A stretch of DNA of 64,000 nucleotides from Shinella sp. H4-D48 (lineage in GTDB: Bacteria > Pseudomonadota > Alphaproteobacteria > Rhizobiales > Rhizobiaceae): NCBI RefSeq assembly GCF_022637395.1, contig NZ_CP093339.1:62001-126000 (forward strand), written 5' to 3'. The position numbers were made by a program, and so were the translations under genes. Below the pieces are notes generated by a model. It saw nothing but the letters and a program-made list of their open reading frames with translations, was not told the origin of the DNA and did not search any database. This document shows, in pieces, positions 45,110 through 53,935 of this stretch (position 1 is the first letter of the stretch; each line of letters opens with the position of its first letter).

Positions 45110-46282
45110 TCACAGCCCTGCCGCCTTTGTCAGATTGACGCGGAAACGGTCACGCCGGCGCTGATACTTGCGGGTCATCTCGGCAGAGGCGTGGCCGAGC
45201 TGTTTCTGCACATGGCGTTCATCGACCTCGGCGGAGGAGGCAAGGCCGGCACGCAGCGAATGGCCTGCAAACTTCCCGCCCCGCTCGGTTTCCGACAGGT
45301 CGCCCTGCACGCCGGCAGCCAGCGCCGTCTTCTTGACGAGGCGGGCCACCTCCTGGTCATTCAGCCGGTCCGGCCCGACATCCTTGCCGCGGCCTGTCAC
45401 GCGGCGGAAGAGCGGTCCTTTCGCGAGCTTGGCGAAGCGGATCCACGCGCCGACGGCGGCGACGGGGCAGGTGGCTTCCGACGACCCCCTGCCGATCTCC
45501 ACCTCGCGCCAGCCGGTCTTGCCGCGTAGCGTCACGAGCATGCCCTTGTCGAAGATCTCGATCCAGCCGCGGCCGTCCTGCGTCTGGTCGCGGCCAAGAT
45601 CGAGCCCGGTGATTTCCGATCGCCGCAGACCGCCGGCAAAGCCGATGAGCAGCATGGCGCGGTCGCGCAGGCCGCGCAGCGTGCCGCGCTCCAGCGTCTC
45701 GAGCATGGCGATCAGGTCCTCTGGTAGCACCGCCTCCTTCTGGCGCGGTGGGGCGGCATGGGTGTTGCGGATGCCGGCCATGACGGTGGCGATCGCGCGA
45801 TCCTTGCGATCGAGCGGCTGGCCGGCCTGGGCATAGCTCCAAGACAGCGCCGAAAGCCGCCGCTCGATGGTCGAGACCGTGTTGGGCCTGACGCCGCGCG
45901 CGCCAGCACCGCCGCTGCTGCCCGAGGCACAGGCGGTGATGTAGAGCCCGACGACCGCCGGGTCGGGCGGCATGAGGGCCAGGCCCTGGCGCCGGCACCA
46001 TGCGGCAAAATGCTTCCAGTCGGCCGCATAGGCGCGCCGCGTATTGGCCGAACTCGCCGCCTCCACATAACCACGCGCCCGCTCCGTCAGATCCCGCAGA
46101 TGCGCCGGCACAGCCCCCGATCCACCATCCGGCGGCAAGGCAGCCAAATCCCCACCGCCAACAGCCGTGCTGTCAGACGGCGCTGAGCTCTCCTGAGGGT
46201 GATTTTCGCTGTTCTGCTCGACGATAGGGCGCATTTCTCTATTAAAGAGCATGATGAATGATAATGCAAGATTATCCGTCAT
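45110..46282 (-). CDS. Tyrosine recombinase/site-specific integrase
   Basis: This 390-residue protein has an N-terminal SAM-like core-binding domain (about residues 60-170; YVEAASSANTRRAYAADWKHFAAWC) and a catalytic domain with the first Arg in LLIGFAGGLRRSEITGL, the HxxR box HSLRAGLASSAEV, a second His in QLGHASAEMT and the Tyr nucleophile in RKYQRR. The start is uncertain: 46282 has no good ribosome-binding site, and ATG 46234 is an alternative. It stands at the edge between the replicon backbone and the lower-GC nitro-type catabolic region, so it may be an island integrase or a plasmid resolvase. Confidence 0.88.
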   Translation of the reverse strand: MTDNLALSFIMLFNREMRPIVEQNSENHPQESSAPSDSTAVGGGDLAALPPDGGSGAVPAHLRDLTERARGYVEAASSANTRRAYAADWKHFAAWCRRQGLALMPPDPAVVGLYITACASGSSGGAGARGVRPNTVSTIERRLSALSWSYAQAGQPLDRKDRAIATVMAGIRNTHAAPPRQKEAVLPEDLIAMLETLERGTLRGLRDRAMLLIGFAGGLRRSEITGLDLGRDQTQDGRGWIEIFDKGMLVTLRGKTGWREVEIGRGSSEATCPVAAVGAWIRFAKLAKGPLFRRVTGRGKDVGPDRLNDQEVARLVKKTALAAGVQGDLSETERGGKFAGHSLRAGLASSAEVDERHVQKQLGHASAEMTRKYQRRRDRFRVNLTKAAGL

Positions 46283-46369
46283 TATTTATTGACGACGTGC
46301 CGTGCGGTTATTACACATTACTCCGATATAATGCGCACGTGTAGGCTAGCATGCCGGACCTGCATTCGC

Positions 46370-46665
46370 CCGTCGCCTCATCCGGTTCCGCCCAGACCTT
46401 CACTGCTTCTCTGCCCGGCTGAGCCGTGCCGCGTGGGCGCGAGCCGGATGTGCTTGCGGCGGCATTTTCAGCCGCATTGCTTTGAAATCGCTCGACATCT
46501 TCAGCTTCCGCCCCCATCTGGACCGACTGCTGGCGTGCGCGCCAGGCCCTCAAATGTGCCGCCGTCGCGGTCCGGCTGATGGGGCGGAATGAGGACGAGG
46601 CCGCACTCGCGTTAGGCCGTTCAACTGGCGGCCGCCGGTGACGATCCGGGGCCAGCGGGAAAAGT
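46370..46665 (+). pseudogene. Degraded DUF1403-like gene remnant
   Basis: On the plus strand three reading-frame fragments follow one another in the order of a DUF1403 protein: SLPG-stop-AVPRGREPDVLAAAFSAA (a TGA where Trp is expected, near 46421), then WRARQALKCAAVAVRLMGRNEDEAAL in another frame, then AGDDPGPAGKVFF in a third. Stops and frameshifts break it. DUF1403 genes are common beside integrases on rhizobial plasmids. The family assignment is from memory. The following bases to 47050 hold nothing I can support. Confidence 0.4.
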
Positions 46666-47050
46666 GTTTTTCGCAGATCAGCAAGATGCAAGGCTCCGGA
46701 TACATGCCGCTCCACTATGGCGGCAAGGATTGGTTTGTCATCATGAAGCCGCTGAAATTCGAATGCGCAGCGCGCGCTTGTTGTGCGGCAGAAGATGCCC
46801 GGGGCCACTGCACCAAGTTTGATGCGGAAGCGTAAGGGTCGATAAACATTCCCTCGCGTCGTCGATGTGCGCTTGCGCGGTTTCAAAGATGGATTGGTCG
46901 GCGCGCGGCTACCTACGGAGGATCATTCGGTGCAACTGGAATCGCAAATTTCATTCCGATTGCCGTGTTTCAAAAGAAAGAGCACGCTGGGTCTTCCCTC
47001 CGACTTCTGGCACGGCGATTGCTTTGTTTTCCGAGAAATCGGAGAACGAT

Positions 47051-48346
47051 ATGGCAATCGACTTCAACCTTTCTGGTGGTCAGAAACGCCTCCAGCGCAT
47101 AGCGCGGGAATTCGCCAATGACATTCTTGCCCCGCGAATTTGCAGGGCAGACGAGGAACCGGATCCGCAAAAGGCGTTCCAGGAAGTCAAGGGCGCTTAT
47201 ATCGAGGCCTACAAGCTCGGTTTTGCGACCGGATTCATTCCCCAGCAGTATGGCGGCGGCGGGATCAGCAACCTCGATCTTCAAGTTGTTTCTGAGGAAA
47301 TCTGTGCGATCGATCCGGGTTTTGCTACCATTCTCCTGGTCAATGGGCTCGCGCTCATGCCGCTCGTATGGTTCGGAAGCGAGGCGCAGAAACAGAAATG
47401 GCTCATCACGGCAACCAGTGATCCGAGAGGTGAGTATCTGGCAGGGTGGACTGTCAGCGAAGGCGCCGGCTCTCCCGGCGGAACCGCCAATTTCGACAGC
47501 CCGGCTGTATGGCCTGCCGGGATATCGCTTACAGCCACGCACGATGCGGCGAACGGCGAGTATGTCCTGAATGGACGTAAATACTGGCCGTGCAATTCAG
47601 GCGGCTGGGATCTCGCCGGTGCAAATGTAAATGTCTGTATCGTCCGAACGCGGAAAGAAGCGGGTGGTGATGAGGGCTTGTCGGCTATCATCGTGCCGCG
47701 CGGAACGCCTGGAGTGCAATACGAGGAGCCGATCTCCAAGCTCGGCCACCGCATCTGTCAGAACAATTCGATCATCTTCAGCGACTGTCGTATTCCAGAG
47801 GAGAACGCCTTCGCTATAGGGCAAGGTGATCTGGCCATCTCGCGAGCCTTTACCTGGTCGGGACCGGTTGCGGCGATAGCGTCCGTCGGCGTCGCGCGGT
47901 CCGCATATGAATACGTTCTTGAATGGTCGAAAACCTACACCGGCGGCGGGCCGACGCCGATAATCAACCACCAGGCCGTTGGATACGCGCTCGCTGACAT
48001 CGCCATGAAGATCGAAGCGTGCCGAGCCTTCGCCTGGAAAGCTGCCCATTATCTCGACAGCCATGAGAGCCAGGGCCACGCCATTTGCGCGATGGCGAAG
48101 GTGTTTTGCGGAGAGACGCTTTTTGATGCTGTCTTCAAGGCGATGAAGGTGATGGGAGTAAATGCGCTCGACCGAAGACATCCACTTGAGCGCTACTTGC
48201 GCGAAGCCGCGGTGTTTCCCCTCTATGATGCCGGCAATATGGGAATGCAGATGCGCAAGATCTGGACTGTTCTTAGAGATGATGCGTTTGATCCGCGCGC
48301 ATTTATGGATCTCACGGCGACCCCGTTTGACAAGAGGTTGATCTGA
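47051..48346 (+). CDS. Nitroalkane-oxidase-like flavoprotein 1 (acyl-CoA dehydrogenase superfamily)
   Basis: This 431-residue FAD protein has the ACAD layout: N-terminal helices (1-120), a beta domain (about 121-240) and C-terminal helices. The catalytic base region reads FPLYDAGNMGMQMRK, so Asp393 replaces the usual ACAD Glu. The segment KYWPCNSGGWD (177-187) is almost the same as one I recall in Fusarium nitroalkane oxidase, and the flavin-side Ser (S270 in TWSGP) is kept. Arg at Asp+7 is missing (Gln400). Nitroalkane oxidase turns nitroalkanes into aldehyde plus nitrite; this enzyme's substrate is unknown. GGAGAACGAT precedes the ATG. It is convergent with the cysteine regulator. Confidence 0.8.
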   Translation: MAIDFNLSGGQKRLQRIAREFANDILAPRICRADEEPDPQKAFQEVKGAYIEAYKLGFATGFIPQQYGGGGISNLDLQVVSEEICAIDPGFATILLVNGLALMPLVWFGSEAQKQKWLITATSDPRGEYLAGWTVSEGAGSPGGTANFDSPAVWPAGISLTATHDAANGEYVLNGRKYWPCNSGGWDLAGANVNVCIVRTRKEAGGDEGLSAIIVPRGTPGVQYEEPISKLGHRICQNNSIIFSDCRIPEENAFAIGQGDLAISRAFTWSGPVAAIASVGVARSAYEYVLEWSKTYTGGGPTPIINHQAVGYALADIAMKIEACRAFAWKAAHYLDSHESQGHAICAMAKVFCGETLFDAVFKAMKVMGVNALDRRHPLERYLREAAVFPLYDAGNMGMQMRKIWTVLRDDAFDPRAFMDLTATPFDKRLI

Positions 48347-48355
48347 GTGGCTGCA

Positions 48356-48991
48356 TTACGCGTAAGGGATAAACCGAAACCGACAGAGTTCACCGCCATC
48401 ACGCTGCATGCACTCTTCTTGCTCGACCTCTGCTCCCATCAATCCGCTAAGGAAGCCGATATCGAACCGACATACTTCCGGATACTCCTTGGACAGGTCG
48501 TGATAGACGCAGTTTTTACAAGCAATTCGGGGGAGGCTGCCTTCCTCCGCATCGACCACGTGTGCAACGAAGCCTGTCTCATTCATGATGCGTACGATTT
48601 CCACGATGCGCTCTAGTCTCGTTTTGCCCGTGATGCGCGGCAACGCTGTCGCCGACATGTCAACGCCGAGATTGTACATGAACTCGCCTAGATCGTTTTC
48701 GCCTATGCGCGACCTGAGCGTCTGTAACAGTACCTTGGAAAACCAGGAATACTGCTTCGGGAAGAAGTCGATTCCGCTGTCGGTCAATACAAAGGTCTGC
48801 TCCGGCCGCCCCGCCGTTCTTCTTGCCGTACCGCGCGCGACATAGCCGTCTCTTTCGAGCGTCGACAAATGCTGCTTGACGGCTGTGCGGCTGATCTCGA
48901 GCCGCAGCGCAAGATCATCGATGGACAGTCCCTTCTTGTAGTCGAGAAGCTGTGCGAGCAGTCGACGCTGGGTATCTCCCCCGCTGAGCAT
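48356..48991 (-). CDS. SufR-like helix-turn-helix regulator with C-terminal cysteine cluster
   Basis: This 211-residue protein has an N-terminal winged HTH (about residues 5-75; LSIDDLALRLEISRTAVKQHLSTLERDGYV) and a C-terminal domain with Cys158, 161, 174, 194 and 203 (C-X12-C-X19-C-X8-C, plus CKNC). The pattern and the ending (GGELCRFRFIPY) resemble SufR-type Fe-S repressors. I chose ATG 48991 because GAAGGG precedes it; the frame opens at 49018. It is divergent from the 49205 flavoprotein and probably controls it and the nitrite genes. Sensing of nitrite, NO or redox through an Fe-S cluster is inference. Confidence 0.78.
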   Translation of the reverse strand: MLSGGDTQRRLLAQLLDYKKGLSIDDLALRLEISRTAVKQHLSTLERDGYVARGTARRTAGRPEQTFVLTDSGIDFFPKQYSWFSKVLLQTLRSRIGENDLGEFMYNLGVDMSATALPRITGKTRLERIVEIVRIMNETGFVAHVVDAEEGSLPRIACKNCVYHDLSKEYPEVCRFDIGFLSGLMGAEVEQEECMQRDGGELCRFRFIPYA

Positions 48992-49114
48992 AGTTTTTTC
49001 CCTTCGTTCTACCCGCAATTATAAAGGCGCGCCTGCAACTTAACAACGTTGCCAAAAACAGGCACTTTGATCAGATTCTAAGCGCAATTGCCTACTTTTC
49101 AACATAAAAATCTT

Positions 49115-49143
49115 TTGACATTTTTTTAAGCCAAAAGTACCGT
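49115..49143 (+). promoter_or_regulatory. Sigma-70-type promoter for the 49205 flavoprotein gene
   Basis: TTGACA (49115-49120), a 17-base A/T-rich spacer and TACCGT (49138-49143) lie 62 bases upstream of the start codon. An 8-base palindrome CAACGTTG lies upstream (near 49045) in the same divergent gap and could be the regulator's site. Confidence 0.55.
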
Positions 49144-49204
49144 AAGGGCGCTTCCACCTGGGAATGGAGGAAGCATCACGGTCGATTAATCAAGGGGAAC
49201 TTCA

Positions 49205-50557
49205 ATGGCAATTGACTTTACGATGTCACCTGAGCAGCGAAGAATTCAGGCAACGGCCCGCGAGTTTGCGGAAGGAATTCTGGCGCCGGTAGTGCCGGAT
49301 GCGGATCGCGAGCCTGACCCATTAAAGGCCCACGCCATGACAAAGGGCGCTTATATCGAGGCCTACAGGGCGGGCATCGCCATGGCGATGTTGCCGAAGG
49401 AATACGGTGGCGGCGGGATGTCCTGCCTGGACTTTACGATTGCCGCTGAAGAAATCTGCGCGATTGACCCCGGCTTTGCATGTACAGTTCTTTGCAACGG
49501 CCTCGGCCTCATGCCCGTTTCCTGGTATGGCACTGAAGAGCAGAAGCGCCGATTTATTGGCGCCGCAACCTCAGACCCGACCGGGGAGTTTCTGGGAGGG
49601 TGGACTGCCGGTGAGCCTCCGGGTGGCACGGGCGGCACCGCAAATTTCGACAATCCGTTCCCGAGGCCAGCAGGTATAGGGCTGACCGCCGTTCGCGACG
49701 GTGACCACTTTATCCTCAACGGCCGAAAGAAGTGGTCCTCGGCCAGTGGCTGGGATGCCAAGGGTGTGAATGCTCAGACCGTCATCGTCCGCACCGACTC
49801 GACAGTTGGTGGCACGAAAGGTCTCTCGGCTCTTGTCGTGGAACGGGGAACCCCCGGCATCACCTACGAACTCGTCAACAAGGAAGGCCACCGTACTGCA
49901 TCAAACGCTGTTATCACGTTCGATAATGCGCGTGTACCGGTCGATAACCTTCTTCCCGGTGCAGAAGGAAATGGCGACTTCGTCATCAACCGGAACTTCG
50001 CGTGGTCGGGCCCCGTCGCCGGGATCGCGGCTGTGGGTATGGCGCGCTCGGCATACGAACTTGCTTTGAAGTTCTGCAAGAACAATACCGCCGGCTCGCT
50101 GACGCCTATCATCCGTTTCCAGAATGTTGGTTACATTCTCGGTGATTGCGCTGCGAAGATTGAATCCGCTCGTTATTTCTGCTGGCGTGCATCTGACTAT
50201 CTGGACAAGCATGACCAGCATGCCGAGCTGGTCGGTGCAATGTGCAAGATCAACACCACGGAGGCGATGCTTGACGTCATCTACAAGTGCATGCAGGTGG
50301 TCGGCGTTAACAGTCTCAGCACGGAATATGCGTTCGGCCGCTACCTGCGCGAAGCCTCGGTCCTGCCGATCTACGACGGTGGCAACATGGGTATGCAGCG
50401 GCGACGCGTCCACGGCGTCATCGCTGATGAACGCTTCAATCCTCGCGCCGTCATGCAGGACGAGACGATCGTTTTCGACAAGTCGATGGAAAGTATCGGC
50501 ACGGTGGCCGATTGGGACCAACGTTACTCGAACGCGACAGCGATTGCTGCCGAGTAA
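49205..50557 (+). CDS. Nitroalkane-oxidase-like flavoprotein 2 (acyl-CoA dehydrogenase superfamily)
   Basis: This 450-residue paralogue of the 47051 and 60273 proteins has the ACAD fold with catalytic-site motif LPIYDGGNMGMQRRRVHGV; Asp391 takes the place of the ACAD Glu. S268 (FAWSGPV) matches the nitroalkane oxidase Ser that contacts the flavin. At Asp+7 it has Gln398 with Arg399 next to it, where nitroalkane oxidase has Arg. A C-terminal extension of about 35 residues is not in the third paralogue. AAGGGGAACTTCA precedes the ATG. It is followed by a strong hairpin, then ribA-nirB-nirD-cysG on the same strand. Confidence 0.82.
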   Translation: MAIDFTMSPEQRRIQATAREFAEGILAPVVPDADREPDPLKAHAMTKGAYIEAYRAGIAMAMLPKEYGGGGMSCLDFTIAAEEICAIDPGFACTVLCNGLGLMPVSWYGTEEQKRRFIGAATSDPTGEFLGGWTAGEPPGGTGGTANFDNPFPRPAGIGLTAVRDGDHFILNGRKKWSSASGWDAKGVNAQTVIVRTDSTVGGTKGLSALVVERGTPGITYELVNKEGHRTASNAVITFDNARVPVDNLLPGAEGNGDFVINRNFAWSGPVAGIAAVGMARSAYELALKFCKNNTAGSLTPIIRFQNVGYILGDCAAKIESARYFCWRASDYLDKHDQHAELVGAMCKINTTEAMLDVIYKCMQVVGVNSLSTEYAFGRYLREASVLPIYDGGNMGMQRRRVHGVIADERFNPRAVMQDETIVFDKSMESIGTVADWDQRYSNATAIAAE

Positions 50558-50577
50558 CGCGCTCGCCCATTGAACGG

Positions 50578-50607
50578 GAGACCTGGGCAATCCTTCGCCC
50601 AGGTCTC
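50578..50607 (+). terminator. Hairpin after flavoprotein gene 2
   Basis: GAGACCTGGGC (50578-50588) and GCCCAGGTCTC (50597-50607) form a perfect 11-bp stem with an 8-base loop, 20 bases past the stop codon. The downstream sequence is only mildly T-rich (ATTCATGG), so partial read-through into ribA is possible. Confidence 0.7.
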
Positions 50608-50649
50608 ATTCATGGTTGGCGTCATGCGCCGATGAAAAGGAGCCATCTG

Positions 50650-51267
50650 ATGATCCCGCCAAAGGAGACGCGGATTTTCCGATATTCGGAAGCGAAGCTA
50701 CCGTCCAGGTACGGCCAGTTCAGAGTGATTGCCTACCGCGAACAGCCTTCGGACGTGGAGCACTTGGCGATGGTGTACGGAACGCCTGAAAACCGAAAGG
50801 CGCCGCTTGTGCGTGTCCATTCAGAATGCCTCACAGGGGAAGCCCTGGGCTCCCTGCGGTGCGATTGCGGTGAGCAACTGGAAAGCGCTTTGAGACTTAT
50901 AAGTGACGCCGGGGATGGGTGCCTAATCTACCTTCGCGGCCACGAGGGTCGGGGCATAGGCCTCGCGAATAAGATCGCTGCATATGCGCTCCAGGACATG
51001 GGTCTGGATACGTTCGACGCTAACGAACGGCTGGGCTTCGCACCAGATGCGCGTGAATTCGTGGCGGCTGCGGCCATTCTTCACGATCTCGGGCTGACGA
51101 GCATTGAGCTTTTGACGAATAATCCAGCGAAAGTGTCAAAGCTTATGGATGCGGGAATCCACGTGCCAGCGCGAAGAAGTCTTATTGGAGCATTCAACGC
51201 TTCCAATGCAACATATCTCGCGGCCAAAAAAGCTCGTTTCGGACATCTAATCGGACCCGCGAGCTGA
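50650..51267 (+). CDS. ribA: GTP cyclohydrolase II (stand-alone RibA)
   Basis: This 205-residue enzyme catalyses the first step of riboflavin synthesis. The zinc site VHSECLTGEALGSLRCDCGEQL and the catalytic LRGHEGRGIGLANKI are intact, and the DNPAKVS-type end region reads LLTNNPAKVSKL. It lacks the RibB domain found in many fused RibBA proteins. I chose ATG 50650 after AAAGGAGCCATCTG. An extra flavin-synthesis gene inside a cluster of FAD enzymes, NirB included, suggests a local boost of flavin supply, which is inference from context. Confidence 0.93.
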   Translation: MIPPKETRIFRYSEAKLPSRYGQFRVIAYREQPSDVEHLAMVYGTPENRKAPLVRVHSECLTGEALGSLRCDCGEQLESALRLISDAGDGCLIYLRGHEGRGIGLANKIAAYALQDMGLDTFDANERLGFAPDAREFVAAAAILHDLGLTSIELLTNNPAKVSKLMDAGIHVPARRSLIGAFNASNATYLAAKKARFGHLIGPAS

Positions 51268-51472
51268 AAATTCGCTGGATCAACGCGGCCGTCGAACTGT
51301 TCACTCTGAGCACAAAGCGCGCGCGCTCACAGCCAAGACTCATTTGGGCACGCTTCATAAAGTTGTTGTTCGAATTGCACGCAATCCTTCGCGCGGACGC
51401 CGGAAACGAACATGCTTCGTTGAACGGGTTGACTGGGGTCCAAGCGACCATCCTAGCCAGAGAGTAAACGAA

Positions 51473-53923
51473 ATGACTGAAAAACTCGTCATCATCGGCA
51501 ACGGCATGGCACCGGGACGCATGCTGGAGCACTTGTTCGAACAGGCGCCCCACCGCTACGCGATCACGATCTTCAACGCCGAGCCGCGCGTCAATTACGA
51601 CCGCATCATGCTCTCGCCAGTTCTGTCCGGCGAAAAGACCTACGAGCAGATCGTCATCCATGGTGACGGCTGGTACATCGATCACGGGATCACGCTCTAC
51701 AAGGGCCACAAGATCGTTGCGATCGATCGGACCGCCAAGACAGTGACCTCGGATCATGGTGTGACAGAAAGCTATGACAAGCTCGTCGTCGCCACCGGGT
51801 CCGTGCCCTTCATCATACCGGTACCCGGCAAGGACCTGCCCGGCGTCATCACCTACCGTGATCTTGATGATGTACAGGCCATGCTGCTGGCCGCCCAGTC
51901 GCGCGAGAAGGCCGTCGTCATCGGCGGTGGATTGCTCGGGCTTGAAGCAGCTGCCGGTCTTGCCGAGCGGGGCATGGATGTCACCGTTCTACACGTCATG
52001 CCGACGCTGATGGAGCGCCAGCTCGATCCGGCCGCTGGCTATCTGCTGCAGAAGGCGGTCGAGGAACGCGGCATCAAGGTGATCTGCAAGGCTAACACCA
52101 AGGCGATCGTCGGCGACGGCAAGGTGGAAGGCATCGAGCTCGACAACGGCACGATCATTCCGGCGACGCTTGTGGTCATGGCGGTCGGCATCCGTCCGAA
52201 CGTCAATCTCGCCAAGGATGCCGGTCTCGCGGTCAATCGTGGCATCGTTGTCGATTCCGGGATGCAGACGTCGGATGGCGACATCTACGCGGTAGGGGAA
52301 TGCGCGGAAGTCGGTGGCATGATTTATGGTCTCGTCGCTCCGCTGTACGAGATGGCGGGTGTCGCCGCCTCGCATCTGGCCGGCGACAGCAGTCGCGCCT
52401 TCGTGCATTCGGATACGCCAACCAAGCTGAAGGTGACGGGCATCGATCTCTATTCGCTCGGCGATTTCGCCGAGGGCGACGACCGCGAGGAGATCGTGCT
52501 GCGTGACGCCACCGCCGGCGTCTACAAGCGCCTGGTGCTCAAGGATAACCGCATCATCGGTACCGTGCTTTACGGCGACACGGCCGACGGCGCATGGTTC
52601 AACGATCTCAAGAAGAAGCGGACCGACATAACCGAGATGCGCGATACGCTGATCTTCGGGCAGGCTTATCAGGGCGGATCTTTGCTTGATCCCATGGCGG
52701 CGGTTGCAGCCTTGCCGGACGATGCGGAGATCTGCGGCTGCAACGGTATCTGCAAGGGAAAGATCACCTCGACAATCAGCGCCAAGGGACTAACGTCGCT
52801 CGACAATGTGCGCGCGCACACCAAGGCGTCGGCGTCCTGCGGTTCCTGCACCGGCCTCGTCGAGCAACTGATATCGTTGACGCTCGGCGATGCTTACAAT
52901 CCCAAGGCGGTGCAGCCGATGTGCACGTGCACCGAGCTCGGCCATGACGATGTTCGCCGTCTCATCAAGGCCAAGGGCTTGAAGACCATTCCAGCCGTGA
53001 TGCAGGAACTGGAATGGAAAACCTCCTGTGGCTGCGCCAAATGCCGCCCTGCTTTGAACTATTATCTGATCGCCGACTGGCCGGACGAATATGCCGACGA
53101 TTACCAGTCTCGTTTCATCAACGAACGCGTCCACGCCAACATCCAGAAGGATGGCACGTATTCCGTCGTCCCGCGCATGTGGGGTGGCGTCACGAACGCC
53201 AACGAATTGCGGGCCATCGCTGATGTTGTCGACAAGTTCGAGATACCGCTGGTCAAGGTCACGGGCGGCCAGCGCATCGATCTTCTTGGCATAGAGAAGG
53301 AAGCCTTGCCGGCCGTCTGGGCCGATCTCGGCAAGGCCGGCTTCATTTCGGGGCAGGCCTATGCCAAGGGGCTGCGCACGGTCAAAACCTGCGTAGGCTC
53401 CGACTGGTGTCGCTTCGGAACGCAGGATTCTACGGGGCTGGGTATCCGCATCGAAAAATTCATGTGGGGTTCCTGGACGCCGGCGAAGCTAAAGATGGCT
53501 GTCTCCGGTTGTCCGCGAAACTGCGCCGAGGCCACCTGCAAGGATATCGGCGTCATCTGTGTGGACAGCGGCTTCGAGATCCACTTTGCAGGTGCCGCCG
53601 GTCTCGACATCAAGGGAACCGAGGTGCTCGGCCTCGTCAAAACCGAGGACGAAGCGCTGCAGCATATCGTGGCACTCACCCAGATGTACCGCGAGCAAGG
53701 CCGCTATCTTGAGTGCATCTATAAATGGGCCAAGCGCATCGGCCTCGACGAAATCCGCCGTCAGATCATGCACGATAGCGAAAAGCGCACAGCGTATTAC
53801 GAGCGCTTCGTATTCTCGCAGAAATTTGCCCAGGTCGATCCTTGGTCGGAGCGCGTCTCCGGCAAGGACAAGCACGAGTTTAACCCGATGGCGACCGTTA
53901 CCTTCGGGCAAGCGGCGGAGTGA
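51473..53923 (+). CDS. nirB: NADH-dependent nitrite reductase, large subunit NirB
   Basis: This 816-residue cytoplasmic enzyme reduces nitrite to ammonium with six electrons from NADH. Domains in order: FAD/NAD pyridine-nucleotide oxidoreductase (LVIIGNGMAPGRMLE to about residue 400), BFD-like [2Fe-2S] segments (EICGCNGICKGKI with SCGSCTGL, and SCGCAKCRPAL), then the sirohaem/[4Fe-4S] half with ligands in TCVGSDWC (C640, C646) and SGCPRNC (C680, C684). I chose ATG 51473. It lies in a nirB-nirD-cysG unit with spacings of a few bases. No nitrate reductase or transporter accompanies it, which is unusual for an assimilatory operon. Confidence 0.96.
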   Translation: MTEKLVIIGNGMAPGRMLEHLFEQAPHRYAITIFNAEPRVNYDRIMLSPVLSGEKTYEQIVIHGDGWYIDHGITLYKGHKIVAIDRTAKTVTSDHGVTESYDKLVVATGSVPFIIPVPGKDLPGVITYRDLDDVQAMLLAAQSREKAVVIGGGLLGLEAAAGLAERGMDVTVLHVMPTLMERQLDPAAGYLLQKAVEERGIKVICKANTKAIVGDGKVEGIELDNGTIIPATLVVMAVGIRPNVNLAKDAGLAVNRGIVVDSGMQTSDGDIYAVGECAEVGGMIYGLVAPLYEMAGVAASHLAGDSSRAFVHSDTPTKLKVTGIDLYSLGDFAEGDDREEIVLRDATAGVYKRLVLKDNRIIGTVLYGDTADGAWFNDLKKKRTDITEMRDTLIFGQAYQGGSLLDPMAAVAALPDDAEICGCNGICKGKITSTISAKGLTSLDNVRAHTKASASCGSCTGLVEQLISLTLGDAYNPKAVQPMCTCTELGHDDVRRLIKAKGLKTIPAVMQELEWKTSCGCAKCRPALNYYLIADWPDEYADDYQSRFINERVHANIQKDGTYSVVPRMWGGVTNANELRAIADVVDKFEIPLVKVTGGQRIDLLGIEKEALPAVWADLGKAGFISGQAYAKGLRTVKTCVGSDWCRFGTQDSTGLGIRIEKFMWGSWTPAKLKMAVSGCPRNCAEATCKDIGVICVDSGFEIHFAGAAGLDIKGTEVLGLVKTEDEALQHIVALTQMYREQGRYLECIYKWAKRIGLDEIRRQIMHDSEKRTAYYERFVFSQKFAQVDPWSERVSGKDKHEFNPMATVTFGQAAE

Positions 53924-53935
53924 GAGGAGATGGAC

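Noticed and set aside
46311-46886. Minus-strand frame of 191 codons upstream of the recombinase
   Set aside because: It runs antisense through the broken DUF1403-like remnant, is rich in Arg/Ala/Ser, and has no ribosome-binding site.
48347-48616. Plus-strand frame of 89 codons after flavoprotein 1
   Set aside because: It is antisense to the conserved cysteine domain of the regulator gene, so it is a shadow.
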